This document shows, piece by piece, positions 1-7,260 of a stretch of DNA of 31,245 nt. This DNA is from a virus. How positions within the stretch are numbered: the first letter of the stretch is position 1; every line of letters begins with the position of its first letter. Location of the stretch: positions 1 through 31,245 of IMG/VR virus record IMGVR_UViG_3300044645_001462. One strand, given 5' to 3'. A program made the translations under genes and the position numbers. The notes beneath the pieces are model-generated. The model was not told where the DNA came from. It made no database searches and was given only the letters and a program-made list of their open reading frames with translations.

Positions 1-215
1 ACGGACCCATCGTCTACATCTTCTAGTGTAGCAGCAATTGATTCAATATGGCGGCCGTCGCGGTATGTATTGCCGTCCAACATCAAATGGGCCAAAAGTT
101 TTACGAAAACATAAAAATGATCTTGCGCTTCAAGAACAGCTTTCTTGTGCAGCAAATCAGCTAACTCTGCTTTGGCCTCAATAAGTTTATTGTCGTCGCT
201 TGGAAGAACTGTCAT
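1..215 (-). CDS. Terminase large subunit, N-terminal part (cut by window edge)
   Basis: Only the first 71 codons are present; the gene continues past the left edge. The ATG follows the HNH stop codon by one base. The visible protein has a helical start, then a segment around VFVKLLAHLMLDG and DGRHIESIAATLE. This resembles the region just before the Walker A motif in many phage large terminases, where a conserved RHI precedes a helix. The ATPase and nuclease motifs themselves lie outside the window. The call rests on this N-terminal pattern and on position after a small terminase subunit. Large terminases use ATP to pump DNA into the capsid and cut the concatemer. No good ribosome binding site is visible, so translational coupling to the HNH gene is likely. 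Confidence 0.7.
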   Translation of the reverse strand, partial: MTVLPSDDNKLIEAKAELADLLHKKAVLEAQDHFYVFVKLLAHLMLDGNTYRDGRHIESIAATLEDVDDGS

Positions 216-216
216 T

Positions 217-717
217 TTAATACTTATTTTGCTTTTGCAGATTTTGCCAATCAGGAATTATTTGCAAATTCCAAGGAACGTGCAAACCGCAGACATGGGG
301 ATGCTGAAGCGGTATGATATGATCCACATGATAAACAATACCTATCATATCTGAAACACGCTGTGCTTGCTGATAAATAGCAAGAAGCTCCTCAGATTTA
401 ACCCATGACGGTTGAGCAGCTTTACAGCGCGCGCGTCTTGAAGCTGTCTGCGAACGAACTTTTGCTTGATTACGCTTCTTCCACTCTTTGATACGGGAGT
501 TAACCTCTTGACGATTTTTGTCCGCATACGCTTTGGAATTTCGCGCGACAGCTTCGCGGTTGTTCTGTGCCCACGTTTTTGCGCGCAAGCGTGCGCAGAC
601 AACACAGCCGCTGCTGCCTTTGTAGCGTTCCCCTGTATGACCATTTTTACAAGGGATGGCTGACCAGTAAGTTTTAGTTGATTCGGAGTTTGCGTTCAAT
701 TTCCGGCTCGGCTTCAC
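217..717 (-). CDS. HNH endonuclease with N-terminal zinc-binding motif
   Basis: The 166-residue protein has a probable zinc site near the start (Cys23, His27, Cys38, Cys41). It then has a very basic helical stretch rich in Arg and Lys. The C-terminal HNH core, from about residue 129, contains VDHIIPL, a VCGLHVPWNLQ segment and an N-x-x-K ending. HNH enzymes nick or cut DNA with one metal ion. The chosen GTG start overlaps the terminase small-subunit gene by 44 bases; an in-frame TTG 15 bases downstream is an alternative. The gene is clearly more AT-rich than its neighbours, which suggests recent acquisition. Its place between the two terminase genes fits HNH proteins known to assist terminase cutting, but it could also be a free-standing homing endonuclease. 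Confidence 0.85.
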   Translation of the reverse strand: MKPSRKLNANSESTKTYWSAIPCKNGHTGERYKGSSGCVVCARLRAKTWAQNNREAVARNSKAYADKNRQEVNSRIKEWKKRNQAKVRSQTASRRARCKAAQPSWVKSEELLAIYQQAQRVSDMIGIVYHVDHIIPLQHPHVCGLHVPWNLQIIPDWQNLQKQNKY

Positions 718-1390
718 GCAGGATAGCAGTCAGTTCGCTGATCCGGGTATCCAGTTCCTCCTTGGAGTGGATGGTCCGGTGAACGATTTCCTTCTTCTCA
801 ACGAACATGCCAAGGTACTTGGCGAGGTTTTCCATGGCGCGGTTGGCGTTGGTAAAGTCGCCGGAGGCCATAGCTTGGGTGGCAATGTCGTTAAACCACT
901 TGACGACATCCTCGATATTGATTTTCATGCGAGCCTTCTCCTCAATCTCGAATGCACTGATAAGGTCGTGGAACTCCGGGATGACCAGCATGCGGTTGGC
1001 CATCTCCAGCAGGACGACGGGGTTGTTGCTGTTGTAGCCCGCCTGCCGCATGGCACCACACTTGTTGGAACGGCCGTTCAGGGCGAACTGGCGGGCGAAC
1101 TCGACCTGCTTGGGCGTCAGCTTCTTGATGGCTGTGATCTTGTCCCACTTGGCCTGCCACGTTTCGCGCAGGTGGTCGCGCAGGTTGCGGATCGCGTCGA
1201 CGTTCTCTTTGGTGACGGCGCGGGCAGGCTTGTGGATGTTCATGCGCCGCAGATCGCGCCGATAGGCTTTTTGGCGCTCCTTCTGCGACGGCGGGTTCTT
1301 GCGCTTACGTTTGGGCGAAGGCGCCTCCCCCTCTTCAGGAGAGGCCGCCTCCACTACTTCGTCGGCAAGATCGAAAGGTTCGTCGCTCAT
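674..1390 (-). CDS. Terminase small subunit
   Basis: The 238-residue protein is likely the DNA-recognition subunit of the packaging terminase. The first 65 residues are acidic, then strongly basic and probably disordered. Around residues 90-125 is the typical helix-turn-helix region of terminase small subunits, LTPKQVEFARQFALNG followed by a GAMRQAGYN segment. A central helical part (about 130-200) would form the oligomer, and a charged C-terminal helix ends the protein. Its ATG overlaps the stop of the upstream ATPase gene as ATGA, so the two are translationally coupled. It sits directly before the HNH and large-subunit genes, the usual order. Confidence 0.8.
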   Translation of the reverse strand: MSDEPFDLADEVVEAASPEEGEAPSPKRKRKNPPSQKERQKAYRRDLRRMNIHKPARAVTKENVDAIRNLRDHLRETWQAKWDKITAIKKLTPKQVEFARQFALNGRSNKCGAMRQAGYNSNNPVVLLEMANRMLVIPEFHDLISAFEIEEKARMKINIEDVVKWFNDIATQAMASGDFTNANRAMENLAKYLGMFVEKKEIVHRTIHSKEELDTRISELTAILREAEPEIERKLRIN

Positions 1391-2856
1391 GCTACTCCGG
1401 TTTCGTCGTCTTCGCGGACAATCGAGATGCGCGAACGACCCTTCTGCGAAAGGCTGGTCGCCCGGCCCGCACTGAAGAAGCGGATACCCTGCCGTTCGAG
1501 GGCAGGACGGATACGCTTCAGTTCAGCGGCGAAGCTGTGCGAAGTCTGCGGCAGCTTCTCGCGGGGGCCGATGTTCATCTCAAGCTGGCCGATCAGGTCC
1601 GAATACGTCCCCGAAAACTCCTTCTGCTTGTCCATCATCCGCAGGATAGCCGAGGCCATCCCATGGAACTCCAGCATCTGGCTCTCTGCCGCAGAACGGT
1701 TGCGCTTATAGACTTCCATAAGGCGCCCTTCCTGCCAGCCAAAAGCCTTCTCGGCTGCCACCGCCCAGACCGCAAATGCAGACATGCGCGGCTTTTCAGC
1801 CAAGTGTACATTACCATAATTCTGCGTAGCAATCAACGCTGCATTCATAAGGGAGCCCAGCAGGCGGGCATGGCAGGCATTGAAGGCTTCCCAAAACTCG
1901 TAGTCGTCGCGCCGCTTGCGGGGGTCGATGCGGGGCAGGTGAACGTGGATGGAGCGGTCAACAAGGTCGCCGCGTTCCACGACATCGGGAATGCCGTTCA
2001 TGGCGACGGGCCGGCAGACGCGGACTGCGGACTCCTCGGCGTTGGTGTAAAGGGCACGACCACCCTGCGCCCCGGTGCCAGTGCTGATGACGCAGAGCGC
2101 GTCGGACATCTTGTTGGAAATGAAGGAGACGTTGTCGAAGGCGAGGACGAACGAGTTGCGCACCATGGCCTGCAAGTCGCGCTGGTCTTCGGGCGGCGTC
2201 CGCATGTCAAGGGCGTGCGGGTCAATGATGCGCCGCAGCAGGCGAAGGACGGTGGACTTGCCAGAGCCCTGTTCGCCAGAGATAGTGAGGACGGGGTAGG
2301 GACCTTCCGGCCGGAGGCAGCCGAGCAGCCATGCGGTCAGGAGCATGAGGCTGTCTTCGTCGGCCGCGATGAAGTCCTTGAGGAGTTCGGGGAACTCGGA
2401 AGCGGGCGCGGAGAGGTCGGGGTCGACGAGGGGCAGCATGCCAGCGCCGCGCAGCATGCGGATGTGGGTCGGGCCGCCAGGCAACTTGGTGATGCCGGAA
2501 GTCGAAATGCACCACGCGTCGTTGGCGTCGTTGCCGATGTCGATGTAGAGTTCGCCGACCTTGCCGCCAATGCGGATGAAGTCCTTGACCTTGCGGCCCT
2601 GTGCGCGGACCCAGTGGGCGAAGTAGGTCTGTGCGGAATTGAGAAGGTCACCGCCGGGCACGATGTTGACCTGATCGACGCAGAAGGAAGTGAACCAACC
2701 ACGGAAGTCGCAGTGGCCACCGGGCGTGATGGTCAACGTGCGCCGCACACCAGCTTCGGTGTAGTCGAGGAAGAGGCGGCCATCTTCGGTGGTCCACGGC
2801 GAAAGCTGAAGCTTCGCATCGTTGATAAGCTGGACGCGATTGATCTTATCTGACAT
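1387..2856 (-). CDS. P-loop ATPase, superfamily 3 helicase-like
   Basis: This 489-residue protein has an N-terminal domain of about 150 residues without a recognised fold, followed by an ATPase core. Walker A is GEQGSGKST at about 194-202 and Walker B-like FVLAFDN at about 236-242. A NGIPDVVERGDLVDRSI segment near 287-303 matches the sensor and arginine region of phage and plasmid SF3-like ATPases (NGI...R.DL.DR pattern). I chose the ATG at 2856 because AAGGAG lies six bases upstream; an in-frame codon 24 bases further upstream lacks this. Its promoter candidate is at 2881-2909. No primase motif was seen. An SF3-like motor beside terminase genes rather than in the replication arm is odd. A role in replication initiation or packaging cannot be separated from sequence. 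Confidence 0.65.
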   Translation of the reverse strand: MSDKINRVQLINDAKLQLSPWTTEDGRLFLDYTEAGVRRTLTITPGGHCDFRGWFTSFCVDQVNIVPGGDLLNSAQTYFAHWVRAQGRKVKDFIRIGGKVGELYIDIGNDANDAWCISTSGITKLPGGPTHIRMLRGAGMLPLVDPDLSAPASEFPELLKDFIAADEDSLMLLTAWLLGCLRPEGPYPVLTISGEQGSGKSTVLRLLRRIIDPHALDMRTPPEDQRDLQAMVRNSFVLAFDNVSFISNKMSDALCVISTGTGAQGGRALYTNAEESAVRVCRPVAMNGIPDVVERGDLVDRSIHVHLPRIDPRKRRDDYEFWEAFNACHARLLGSLMNAALIATQNYGNVHLAEKPRMSAFAVWAVAAEKAFGWQEGRLMEVYKRNRSAAESQMLEFHGMASAILRMMDKQKEFSGTYSDLIGQLEMNIGPREKLPQTSHSFAAELKRIRPALERQGIRFFSAGRATSLSQKGRSRISIVREDDETGVA

Positions 2857-2880
2857 GCAGGGCTCCTTGATCAGAAGCAC

Positions 2881-2909
2881 ATCCTACATGAGGTGAGCGT
2901 CGTGTGCAA
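2881..2909 (-). promoter_or_regulatory. Candidate promoter for the ATPase-terminase genes
   Basis: Reading leftward, a -35 of TTGCAC (2909-2904) and a -10 of TAGGAT (2886-2881) are 17 bases apart. Each matches the sigma-70 consensus at four of six bases. Transcription would start near 2874, about 18 bases before the ATPase ATG. A CTCACC motif lies in the spacer, and two GTGAG motifs sit just upstream, which suggests control by whatever binds those motifs. Confidence 0.45.
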
Positions 2910-2930
2910 GAGGATTCTCACCCCCTCACT
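2890..2930. promoter_or_regulatory. GTGAG/CTCAC motif cluster, locus 1
   Basis: On the plus strand there is a GTGAG at 2893-2897, then CTCAC at 2917-2921 and 2925-2929, the last two exactly eight bases apart. Read on the minus strand it contains GGTGAGAATCC, the same 11 bases found at both hub elements (about 12118 and 14171). The cluster spans the fibre stop codon and the promoter of the ATPase gene. It is likely a binding site for a regulator; a GGTGAG/CTCACC stem in RNA is the alternative. Confidence 0.5.
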
Positions 2931-4566
2931 ATACGACGGTCCACGTCGACCCCGAAGGCACCTCGACGGTCACACCGCTAGCAATCGTGATGGGGCCGAA
3001 TGTGCCCGCGTTCTTACCGGACGGAATGGAATAGGACACCGAGACGACCGTGTCGTTCAGGTAGAAGGCTTGGTTGGTGCCGCCACCTGTTGCACCGCCG
3101 CCACCACCGATTGCACCCCACGTCGCCGAAGTGTAGCCCTCGAAGGTATTGGAGCCGCTGTTGAAGCGGATGAGACCGGGTGTTACGGAGGTGGGCCGGG
3201 TAGCGGTGGTGCCTGAATGGAGAAGAAGGGCGCTGTCGCCTGTGAAGTTGACGACGCTGGTGACGACGAGGCCGCCGACAACACTGACGCCGATCTGGTC
3301 AGCCGAGACAGCGACAGCAAGCTGCCCCGTCATGCGGTCGCCTGCGCGGAGGACGCGGAGAGAGGTTGCTGCTGAAACTGCGTTGATGGCTACAGTATTG
3401 ACGGAGACGGCAGCGGAGACGGTGCTGACCCGAATTTCCAGTGCCGAGACAACATTATTAATAGAGGTGATGGCAGCAGAGTTGGTAACACCGGTAGCCG
3501 AGGCGGCACTGACGCGAATTTCTAGAGCGGAAACAACATTGTTGATGGAAGTGATGGCCGCGCTGTTGGCAACGCCTGTCGCAGACGCAGCACTGACGCG
3601 GATTTCCAAAGCCGAGACGACATTGTTGATAGACGTGATGGCGGCGGAATTTGCTGCACCCGTAGCGGAAGCGGCGCTAACTCGGATTTCAAGCGCAGAG
3701 ACAACGTTATTCGTGGAAGTCAGGGCTGCTGAGACGTTGTTAACTTGAATTTGGAGAACGCTAACAGAAGCCGAAACAGCAGCCACACGGATTTCGAGGG
3801 CCGAGACGCGCGGTTCGAGGGCAGCCAGAGCCGAGGCGTCAATGGCTGCGAGGGCCGAATTGATAGCGGAGATGGAGGCTTGGACTGCCAGCATCTGCAC
3901 GTTGAGGACGGAGACGGAAGCCGAGACGGCAGTCAGCCGTACATCAAGGACCGACACCACATTGTTGACAGACGTGACGGCAGCCGAAACCGCGCTAACG
4001 CGGATTTCTAGAGCGGAGACGACATTGTTGATGGATGTGATGGCGGCAGCATTAGCAGCGCCCGTTGCGGAGGCCGCGCTGACACGGATTTCGAGTGCGG
4101 AGACAACGTTGTTGGTGGAAGTGAGGGCCGCCGAAACTGCATTAATTTGAATTTGAAGGGCAGAGACGGATGCTGAAACAGCAGCAACACGATCAGCTAG
4201 AACAGAAACGACGTTGTTGGTAGAGGTGAGGGCCGTGCCCAACGAAACGGCAGCCGCCGACACCGCACTAACGCGCACTTCAAGCGCCGAGACAACCGCA
4301 TTGACGGACGTGATGGCAGCCGCATTGACAGAAGTGAGGGCCGAAACGATAGCGATCTGGGCAGCATTTGCGGAGACAGCGGCTGATACATTGTCGAGGC
4401 GCAGCGAAACAGCGGCCACGTCATTGGTGACGGCACTGGTGGCGAAGATGGCGACCGTAGCCAGATTGGTTTGCAGGGTGCCGCTGTTCTGCACAATAGG
4501 CAGAAGCTCGACGCCGGTAAGGGGGCCAGCGGTCGTAAGTTCGGAAATCTTTTTCGGGTCGGCCAT
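2929..4566 (-). CDS. Tail fibre protein with long repeat shaft
   Basis: The 545-residue protein begins with KISELTTAGPLTGVELLPIV, a motif common at the N-terminus of phage tail fibres and likely the attachment end. Residues 45-405 are a low-complexity shaft of Ala, Ser, Val and Asn built on VSALEIRVSA-type units, as expected for a trimeric coiled coil or beta-structured fibre. Residues 450-490 hold TATRPTSVTPGLIRFNSG and a FEGY...W segment, a domain seen near fibre ends. The last 50 residues are Gly/Ser-rich beta structure and probably contact the receptor. The start has AAAGGGA upstream and follows a small 56-residue gene closely. It was recognised from motifs and composition; the host receptor is unknown. 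Confidence 0.8.
   Translation of the reverse strand: MADPKKISELTTAGPLTGVELLPIVQNSGTLQTNLATVAIFATSAVTNDVAAVSLRLDNVSAAVSANAAQIAIVSALTSVNAAAITSVNAVVSALEVRVSAVSAAAVSLGTALTSTNNVVSVLADRVAAVSASVSALQIQINAVSAALTSTNNVVSALEIRVSAASATGAANAAAITSINNVVSALEIRVSAVSAAVTSVNNVVSVLDVRLTAVSASVSVLNVQMLAVQASISAINSALAAIDASALAALEPRVSALEIRVAAVSASVSVLQIQVNNVSAALTSTNNVVSALEIRVSAASATGAANSAAITSINNVVSALEIRVSAASATGVANSAAITSINNVVSALEIRVSAASATGVTNSAAITSINNVVSALEIRVSTVSAAVSVNTVAINAVSAATSLRVLRAGDRMTGQLAVAVSADQIGVSVVGGLVVTSVVNFTGDSALLLHSGTTATRPTSVTPGLIRFNSGSNTFEGYTSATWGAIGGGGGATGGGTNQAFYLNDTVVSVSYSIPSGKNAGTFGPITIASGVTVEVPSGSTWTVV
3460..3711 (-). repeat. Three tandem 84-base repeats in the fibre shaft
   Basis: Residues 286-313, 314-341 and 342-369 of the fibre are three near-identical 28-residue units starting NNVVSALEIRVSAASATG. 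A further copy lies at about residues 152-179, and a partial one follows residue 369. At the DNA level the copies differ mainly at third codon positions (for example TCTAGAGC against TCCAAAGC in plus-strand sense). The amino-acid repeat is therefore held by selection, not by recent duplication. Shaft length may vary by recombination here. Confidence 0.8.
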
Positions 4567-4577
4567 CTGGATTCCCT

Positions 4578-4748
4578 TTAGGTCGCCGGCTCGATCACCA
4601 GCTTGCCCTCATCGACAAGGCGCATGATGTTGGCGTAGTCGGCGTTCGCCGGATCGAGCGGCACGAAGCTGGTCACGCCGTTGATGTCACAGCGGACGCC
4701 TACAACGATGTCTTTGGGGTTCTTTAGGTATTGACAATCTTCATACAT
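4578..4748 (-). CDS. Small tail-cluster protein, 56 residues
   Basis: This small gene encodes a protein beginning MYEDCQYLKNPKD, followed by VVGVRCDINGVTSFVPLDP and a segment NADYANIMRLVDEGKLVI. The pattern of a short beta sheet and then a helix, with FVPLDPAN..YA.IM..V, is familiar from small proteins encoded next to tail fibres in many phages. No biochemical role is known to me. The ATG is four bases after the stop of the upstream fibre gene with GAAG between them, and the next fibre gene begins 11 bases after its own stop. Its place between two fibre genes suggests a structural or chaperone role. Confidence 0.75.
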   Translation of the reverse strand: MYEDCQYLKNPKDIVVGVRCDINGVTSFVPLDPANADYANIMRLVDEGKLVIEPAT

Positions 4749-4752
4749 CTTC

Positions 4753-5874
4753 TTACAACTCTATACTTGCAATCCAAGAGTTTAAATCTACAAACTGACC
4801 TGCAGAGCGCCCGTAACTTGCTAGACAAAATGAGGTGGTCGTAGCTTGAATAAAGTTGGGAGTGGTGTTAGAACCATCATTAATATCAATAACAGCCGAT
4901 ACTGTAGGTATAGCTCGCATTGTTACAGGCAGAGATACAAAATGCCACACATCAAATGTTGAGGCTCCATAATTGTAGGCTCTATTTAATAACGAAGCAC
5001 TCTGCTGGGCATAATACCTCTGACACAGCGACAGTTCCTGCCCGTACTGCCTGCGTTCAAACGGCGTTGCGACGGTGCCGACCTCAAGCTGGACGCCGGT
5101 CAGGTAGAAGGTCGCGCCAGCGTTGGCGATCCAGTTGACGCAGCCCGAAGTCCTCCATAGACCGCCACCTGGACCCCAGACACCGGCTGTTGCGTTGCAA
5201 TTTGAACCGGAGCCCAGATCAAAGCAGACGCCAACGCCAAGGCCATTGCTCACATTCTGCGTGCCACTGGTGTCGCCCGGAACGGTGAGCGTCTTAAACT
5301 CCCAGGTGTTTGAGACATTTACGGTGTATGTCGTGACGTAGGATCGGGTGTACGAGGCAGCCTGAATACCAACACCGTAAGTGCCGGTAATAGACGAGCG
5401 TACCCAGAAGGACAGCGTGACAGTCTGAGCCGATGCTGTGCCCCAACCCAAGTCGGAGGTGTTGAAGCCTTCAATGCGCTGCTCAAAATCATACACATCG
5501 CCAGCAGCAATTGAGGCATCAGCGGTCTGCACAGTCAGGGCTGCCGAGTAGGCAAACCCGGTCGGAATAACTGCTGTTGACTGCTGGTTGGCAATAACGC
5601 CACCACCCGAGACACGATTGAGCCAACGGTCGAGCGAGTAGCTGTCAGAACTGACGTTCACCGAAGACGTTCCGTTCCGTTGAGATACGGACATCGCCCC
5701 ATTGATGATGCGGTTCCGCAGGAAGCTGCTGCTCGGCACCACCATGCCGGTCGAGGTCACGTTGCCGCTGGCCGTCACGTTGCCTGCAAAGGCTGCGTTG
5801 CCCGAGGCGTCGAGGACGATGTTGTTGCTCGCGGAGGCGGCGTTCTTGAGGTTGGTCGTAGCTACGGTCGACAT
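4753..5874 (-). CDS. Tail appendage protein with jelly-roll carbohydrate-binding-like domain
   Basis: The 373-residue protein starts with a short repeat segment (ASGNAAFAGNVTASGNVTSTG). It then has RNRIINGAMSVSQRNG, a DRW motif, FEQRIEG and SFWVRSS, followed by YLTGVQLEVGTVATPFERR and YGQELSLCQRYY. This succession is a recurrent C-terminal module of phage tail fibres and resembles jelly-roll carbohydrate-binding modules. The last 80 residues, likely receptor-contacting, are more AT-rich in DNA than the rest. That is a common sign of exchange between phages. The start overlaps the stop of the S74 fibre gene as TGATG. The expected location is the tail tip or side fibres, and sugar binding is inferred. 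Confidence 0.75.
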   Translation of the reverse strand: MSTVATTNLKNAASASNNIVLDASGNAAFAGNVTASGNVTSTGMVVPSSSFLRNRIINGAMSVSQRNGTSSVNVSSDSYSLDRWLNRVSGGGVIANQQSTAVIPTGFAYSAALTVQTADASIAAGDVYDFEQRIEGFNTSDLGWGTASAQTVTLSFWVRSSITGTYGVGIQAASYTRSYVTTYTVNVSNTWEFKTLTVPGDTSGTQNVSNGLGVGVCFDLGSGSNCNATAGVWGPGGGLWRTSGCVNWIANAGATFYLTGVQLEVGTVATPFERRQYGQELSLCQRYYAQQSASLLNRAYNYGASTFDVWHFVSLPVTMRAIPTVSAVIDINDGSNTTPNFIQATTTSFCLASYGRSAGQFVDLNSWIASIEL

Positions 5875-6806
5875 CAGCGGGCCTCCAGCGTTGCGATGCG
5901 GGCCTCGGCGGCTTCCAGTTTCGTGGTGAGTTCCTGCACAGCGGCGACGAGGTGAACGACGATCTTGGAGTAGTCCACGCCCTGCGGCTTGATGGAGCCG
6001 TCAGCGTTCACCGCGTCTTTCTCGCCGGTCACCGCGAGTGGGATGTGTTCCGCAAGCTCATGCGCGATGAAGCCTTCGCCGTGGCTATCGTCGGCATTCC
6101 ACTTGTAGGTGGAGGGCTTGAGCGCAGCGATGGTGGCAAGCCCGCCGATCAGGGGGGACACATCGTGCTTGAGACGATAATCGGAGCCGGTGTTGTAGCT
6201 TACGCCTGTACCGCCGCTGTTAATTTGACCAACTTCGCCATTTGGATTGTGGAACGTAATCTGATTGGCTGCGGAAGTAGTATTAACATAACAAGAAATA
6301 GGGGGCTGAGACGCCGTTTGATATGCAAGCAAAAGTGGAGTTTTGCTGTTAATCGTGGGGTTCGCTGCGTTGAGGCAAAGCGTGCCACCAGAGGTGATGC
6401 GAGCGCGTTCGGCGCTGTTTGTCACGAACACCATGTTGTTGCCCGCGTTGTCGTAAAACAGGCGACCAAGGTCGAACGTGGTGCTGTTGCCAAAATACAG
6501 TCCGCTGTTGCTGCCGGAGGTCTGGAAACGAAGATCGCAGCGGGTGCTATCGGTTGAGATGATGCGAGCAACGGCAGTGTTGGACGCGCCAGAGACATCC
6601 AGCCTTGCGCCCGGTGTCGTCGTGCCAATCCCCACGTTGCCGCTGGCGTCCAAGCGCATCGCCTCAGTGCCACCCTCAGCAAAGGCGATGGTGTCAGCCG
6701 CAGGGAAAAACATCCCGGTGTTCGCGTCGGTGCCCTGCACGGCAGGCGTTGCGGCAGAGCCGTCCGTGCCCGAGATGCCGGTGGAGCCGTTGATGATTAC
6801 GGGCAT
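5874..6806 (-). CDS. Tail fibre with C-terminal S74 intramolecular chaperone
   Basis: This 310-residue fibre protein has an N-terminal NTGMFFPAADTIAFAEGG segment and a DASGNVGIGTTTPGARLDV repeat typical of beta-rich fibres. The C-terminal third is a peptidase S74 domain, with SDYRLKHDV at 208-216, giving the Ser208/Lys213 pair at the five-residue spacing known for S74 enzymes. It ends with VDYSKIVVHLVAAVQEL and a coiled coil. S74 domains help the fibre trimerise and then cut themselves off. Ser208 is the expected cleavage nucleophile, leaving a mature fibre of about 207 residues. Stop-start overlaps (TAATG, TGATG) join it to both neighbours. Confidence 0.85.
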   Translation of the reverse strand: MPVIINGSTGISGTDGSAATPAVQGTDANTGMFFPAADTIAFAEGGTEAMRLDASGNVGIGTTTPGARLDVSGASNTAVARIISTDSTRCDLRFQTSGSNSGLYFGNSTTFDLGRLFYDNAGNNMVFVTNSAERARITSGGTLCLNAANPTINSKTPLLLAYQTASQPPISCYVNTTSAANQITFHNPNGEVGQINSGGTGVSYNTGSDYRLKHDVSPLIGGLATIAALKPSTYKWNADDSHGEGFIAHELAEHIPLAVTGEKDAVNADGSIKPQGVDYSKIVVHLVAAVQELTTKLEAAEARIATLEAR

Positions 6807-7045
6807 TAGCCGGGCGCTCCCAGAGCGGTCTTGATCTCGTCAGGTGTTACCGCCGCGTCGATCTGGTTCTGCATGGCAGCGTACTTGGCGCGGATAGCAG
6901 CGCGAGCCGCTTCGGCTTCAGCCTCGACCGTGCCGGGCAGGCGCTTGGCGATGGCCTCGTCATGCGGCGCGAACTCAGCAGCACGGGCAGTCCGGCGCAT
7001 GTCGTGCGCGATGGCCTTGGCCTTGTTCACGTTGATCGTGATCAT
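6806..7045 (-). CDS. Small helical protein of the tail cluster
   Basis: The 79-residue protein starts with ITINVNKAKAIAHDMRR and continues as Ala/Glu-rich helices (EAEAEAARAAIRAKYAAMQNQID). It ends in a short DEIKTALG segment. Proteins with this layout often lie beside fibre genes and may help fibre assembly; no defined family name is offered. Its ATG overlaps the preceding stop as ATGA and its stop overlaps the next start as TAATG, so it belongs to one tightly coupled operon. No catalytic motif or membrane segment was seen. Confidence 0.75.
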   Translation of the reverse strand: MITINVNKAKAIAHDMRRTARAAEFAPHDEAIAKRLPGTVEAEAEAARAAIRAKYAAMQNQIDAAVTPDEIKTALGAPG

Positions 7046-7248
7046 TCGGCGTACTCCCAGGCGGCACGGAAAGTCCGGTCGGTTGGGATGTCCTCGACGC
7101 TGACGATCTTCCAGGGCTTGCCAGCAGGCACGTCCTTAGCGGCAAGGGTCTCCAGCGTGTTGCCTTCCTGGGCCAGCCACTCGGGGGCCGGGATGATGAC
7201 GGCAACGCCGCCTTCGTCGGTGGGGTAGATAATGCGCTGATCGGTCAT
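7042..7248 (-). CDS. Small tail-cluster protein with IIYP motif
   Basis: The 68-residue protein begins MTDQRIIYPTDEGGVAVIIP and ends with PWKIVSVEDIPTDRTFRAAW. Both halves recur in small phage proteins encoded with fibre genes (pattern P.G.P..IV...D.P.DR.FR.AWE). The function is unknown; a fibre-assembly or tail-decorating role is inferred from its position. The AGGAGCC upstream of its ATG is a plausible ribosome binding site. The gene starts 13 bases after the stop of the 210-residue fibre gene and overlaps the next gene by four bases. Confidence 0.75.
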   Translation of the reverse strand: MTDQRIIYPTDEGGVAVIIPAPEWLAQEGNTLETLAAKDVPAGKPWKIVSVEDIPTDRTFRAAWEYAE

Positions 7249-7260
7249 GCTTGGCTCCTA

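Noticed and set aside
2925-2933. CTCACTATA resembling the core of a T7-type promoter
   Set aside because: Only nine bases match, the rest of the T7 consensus is missing, it overlaps a fibre stop codon, and no single-subunit RNA polymerase gene is in the window.
3460-3711. 84-base repeats as a CRISPR array
   Set aside because: The repeats are coding, contiguous without spacers, and keep the fibre reading frame.
4735-4763. Plus-strand TTGACA-N17-TACAAC promoter
   Set aside because: It lies across the start of the 56-residue minus-strand gene, in antisense, with no plus-strand gene following.
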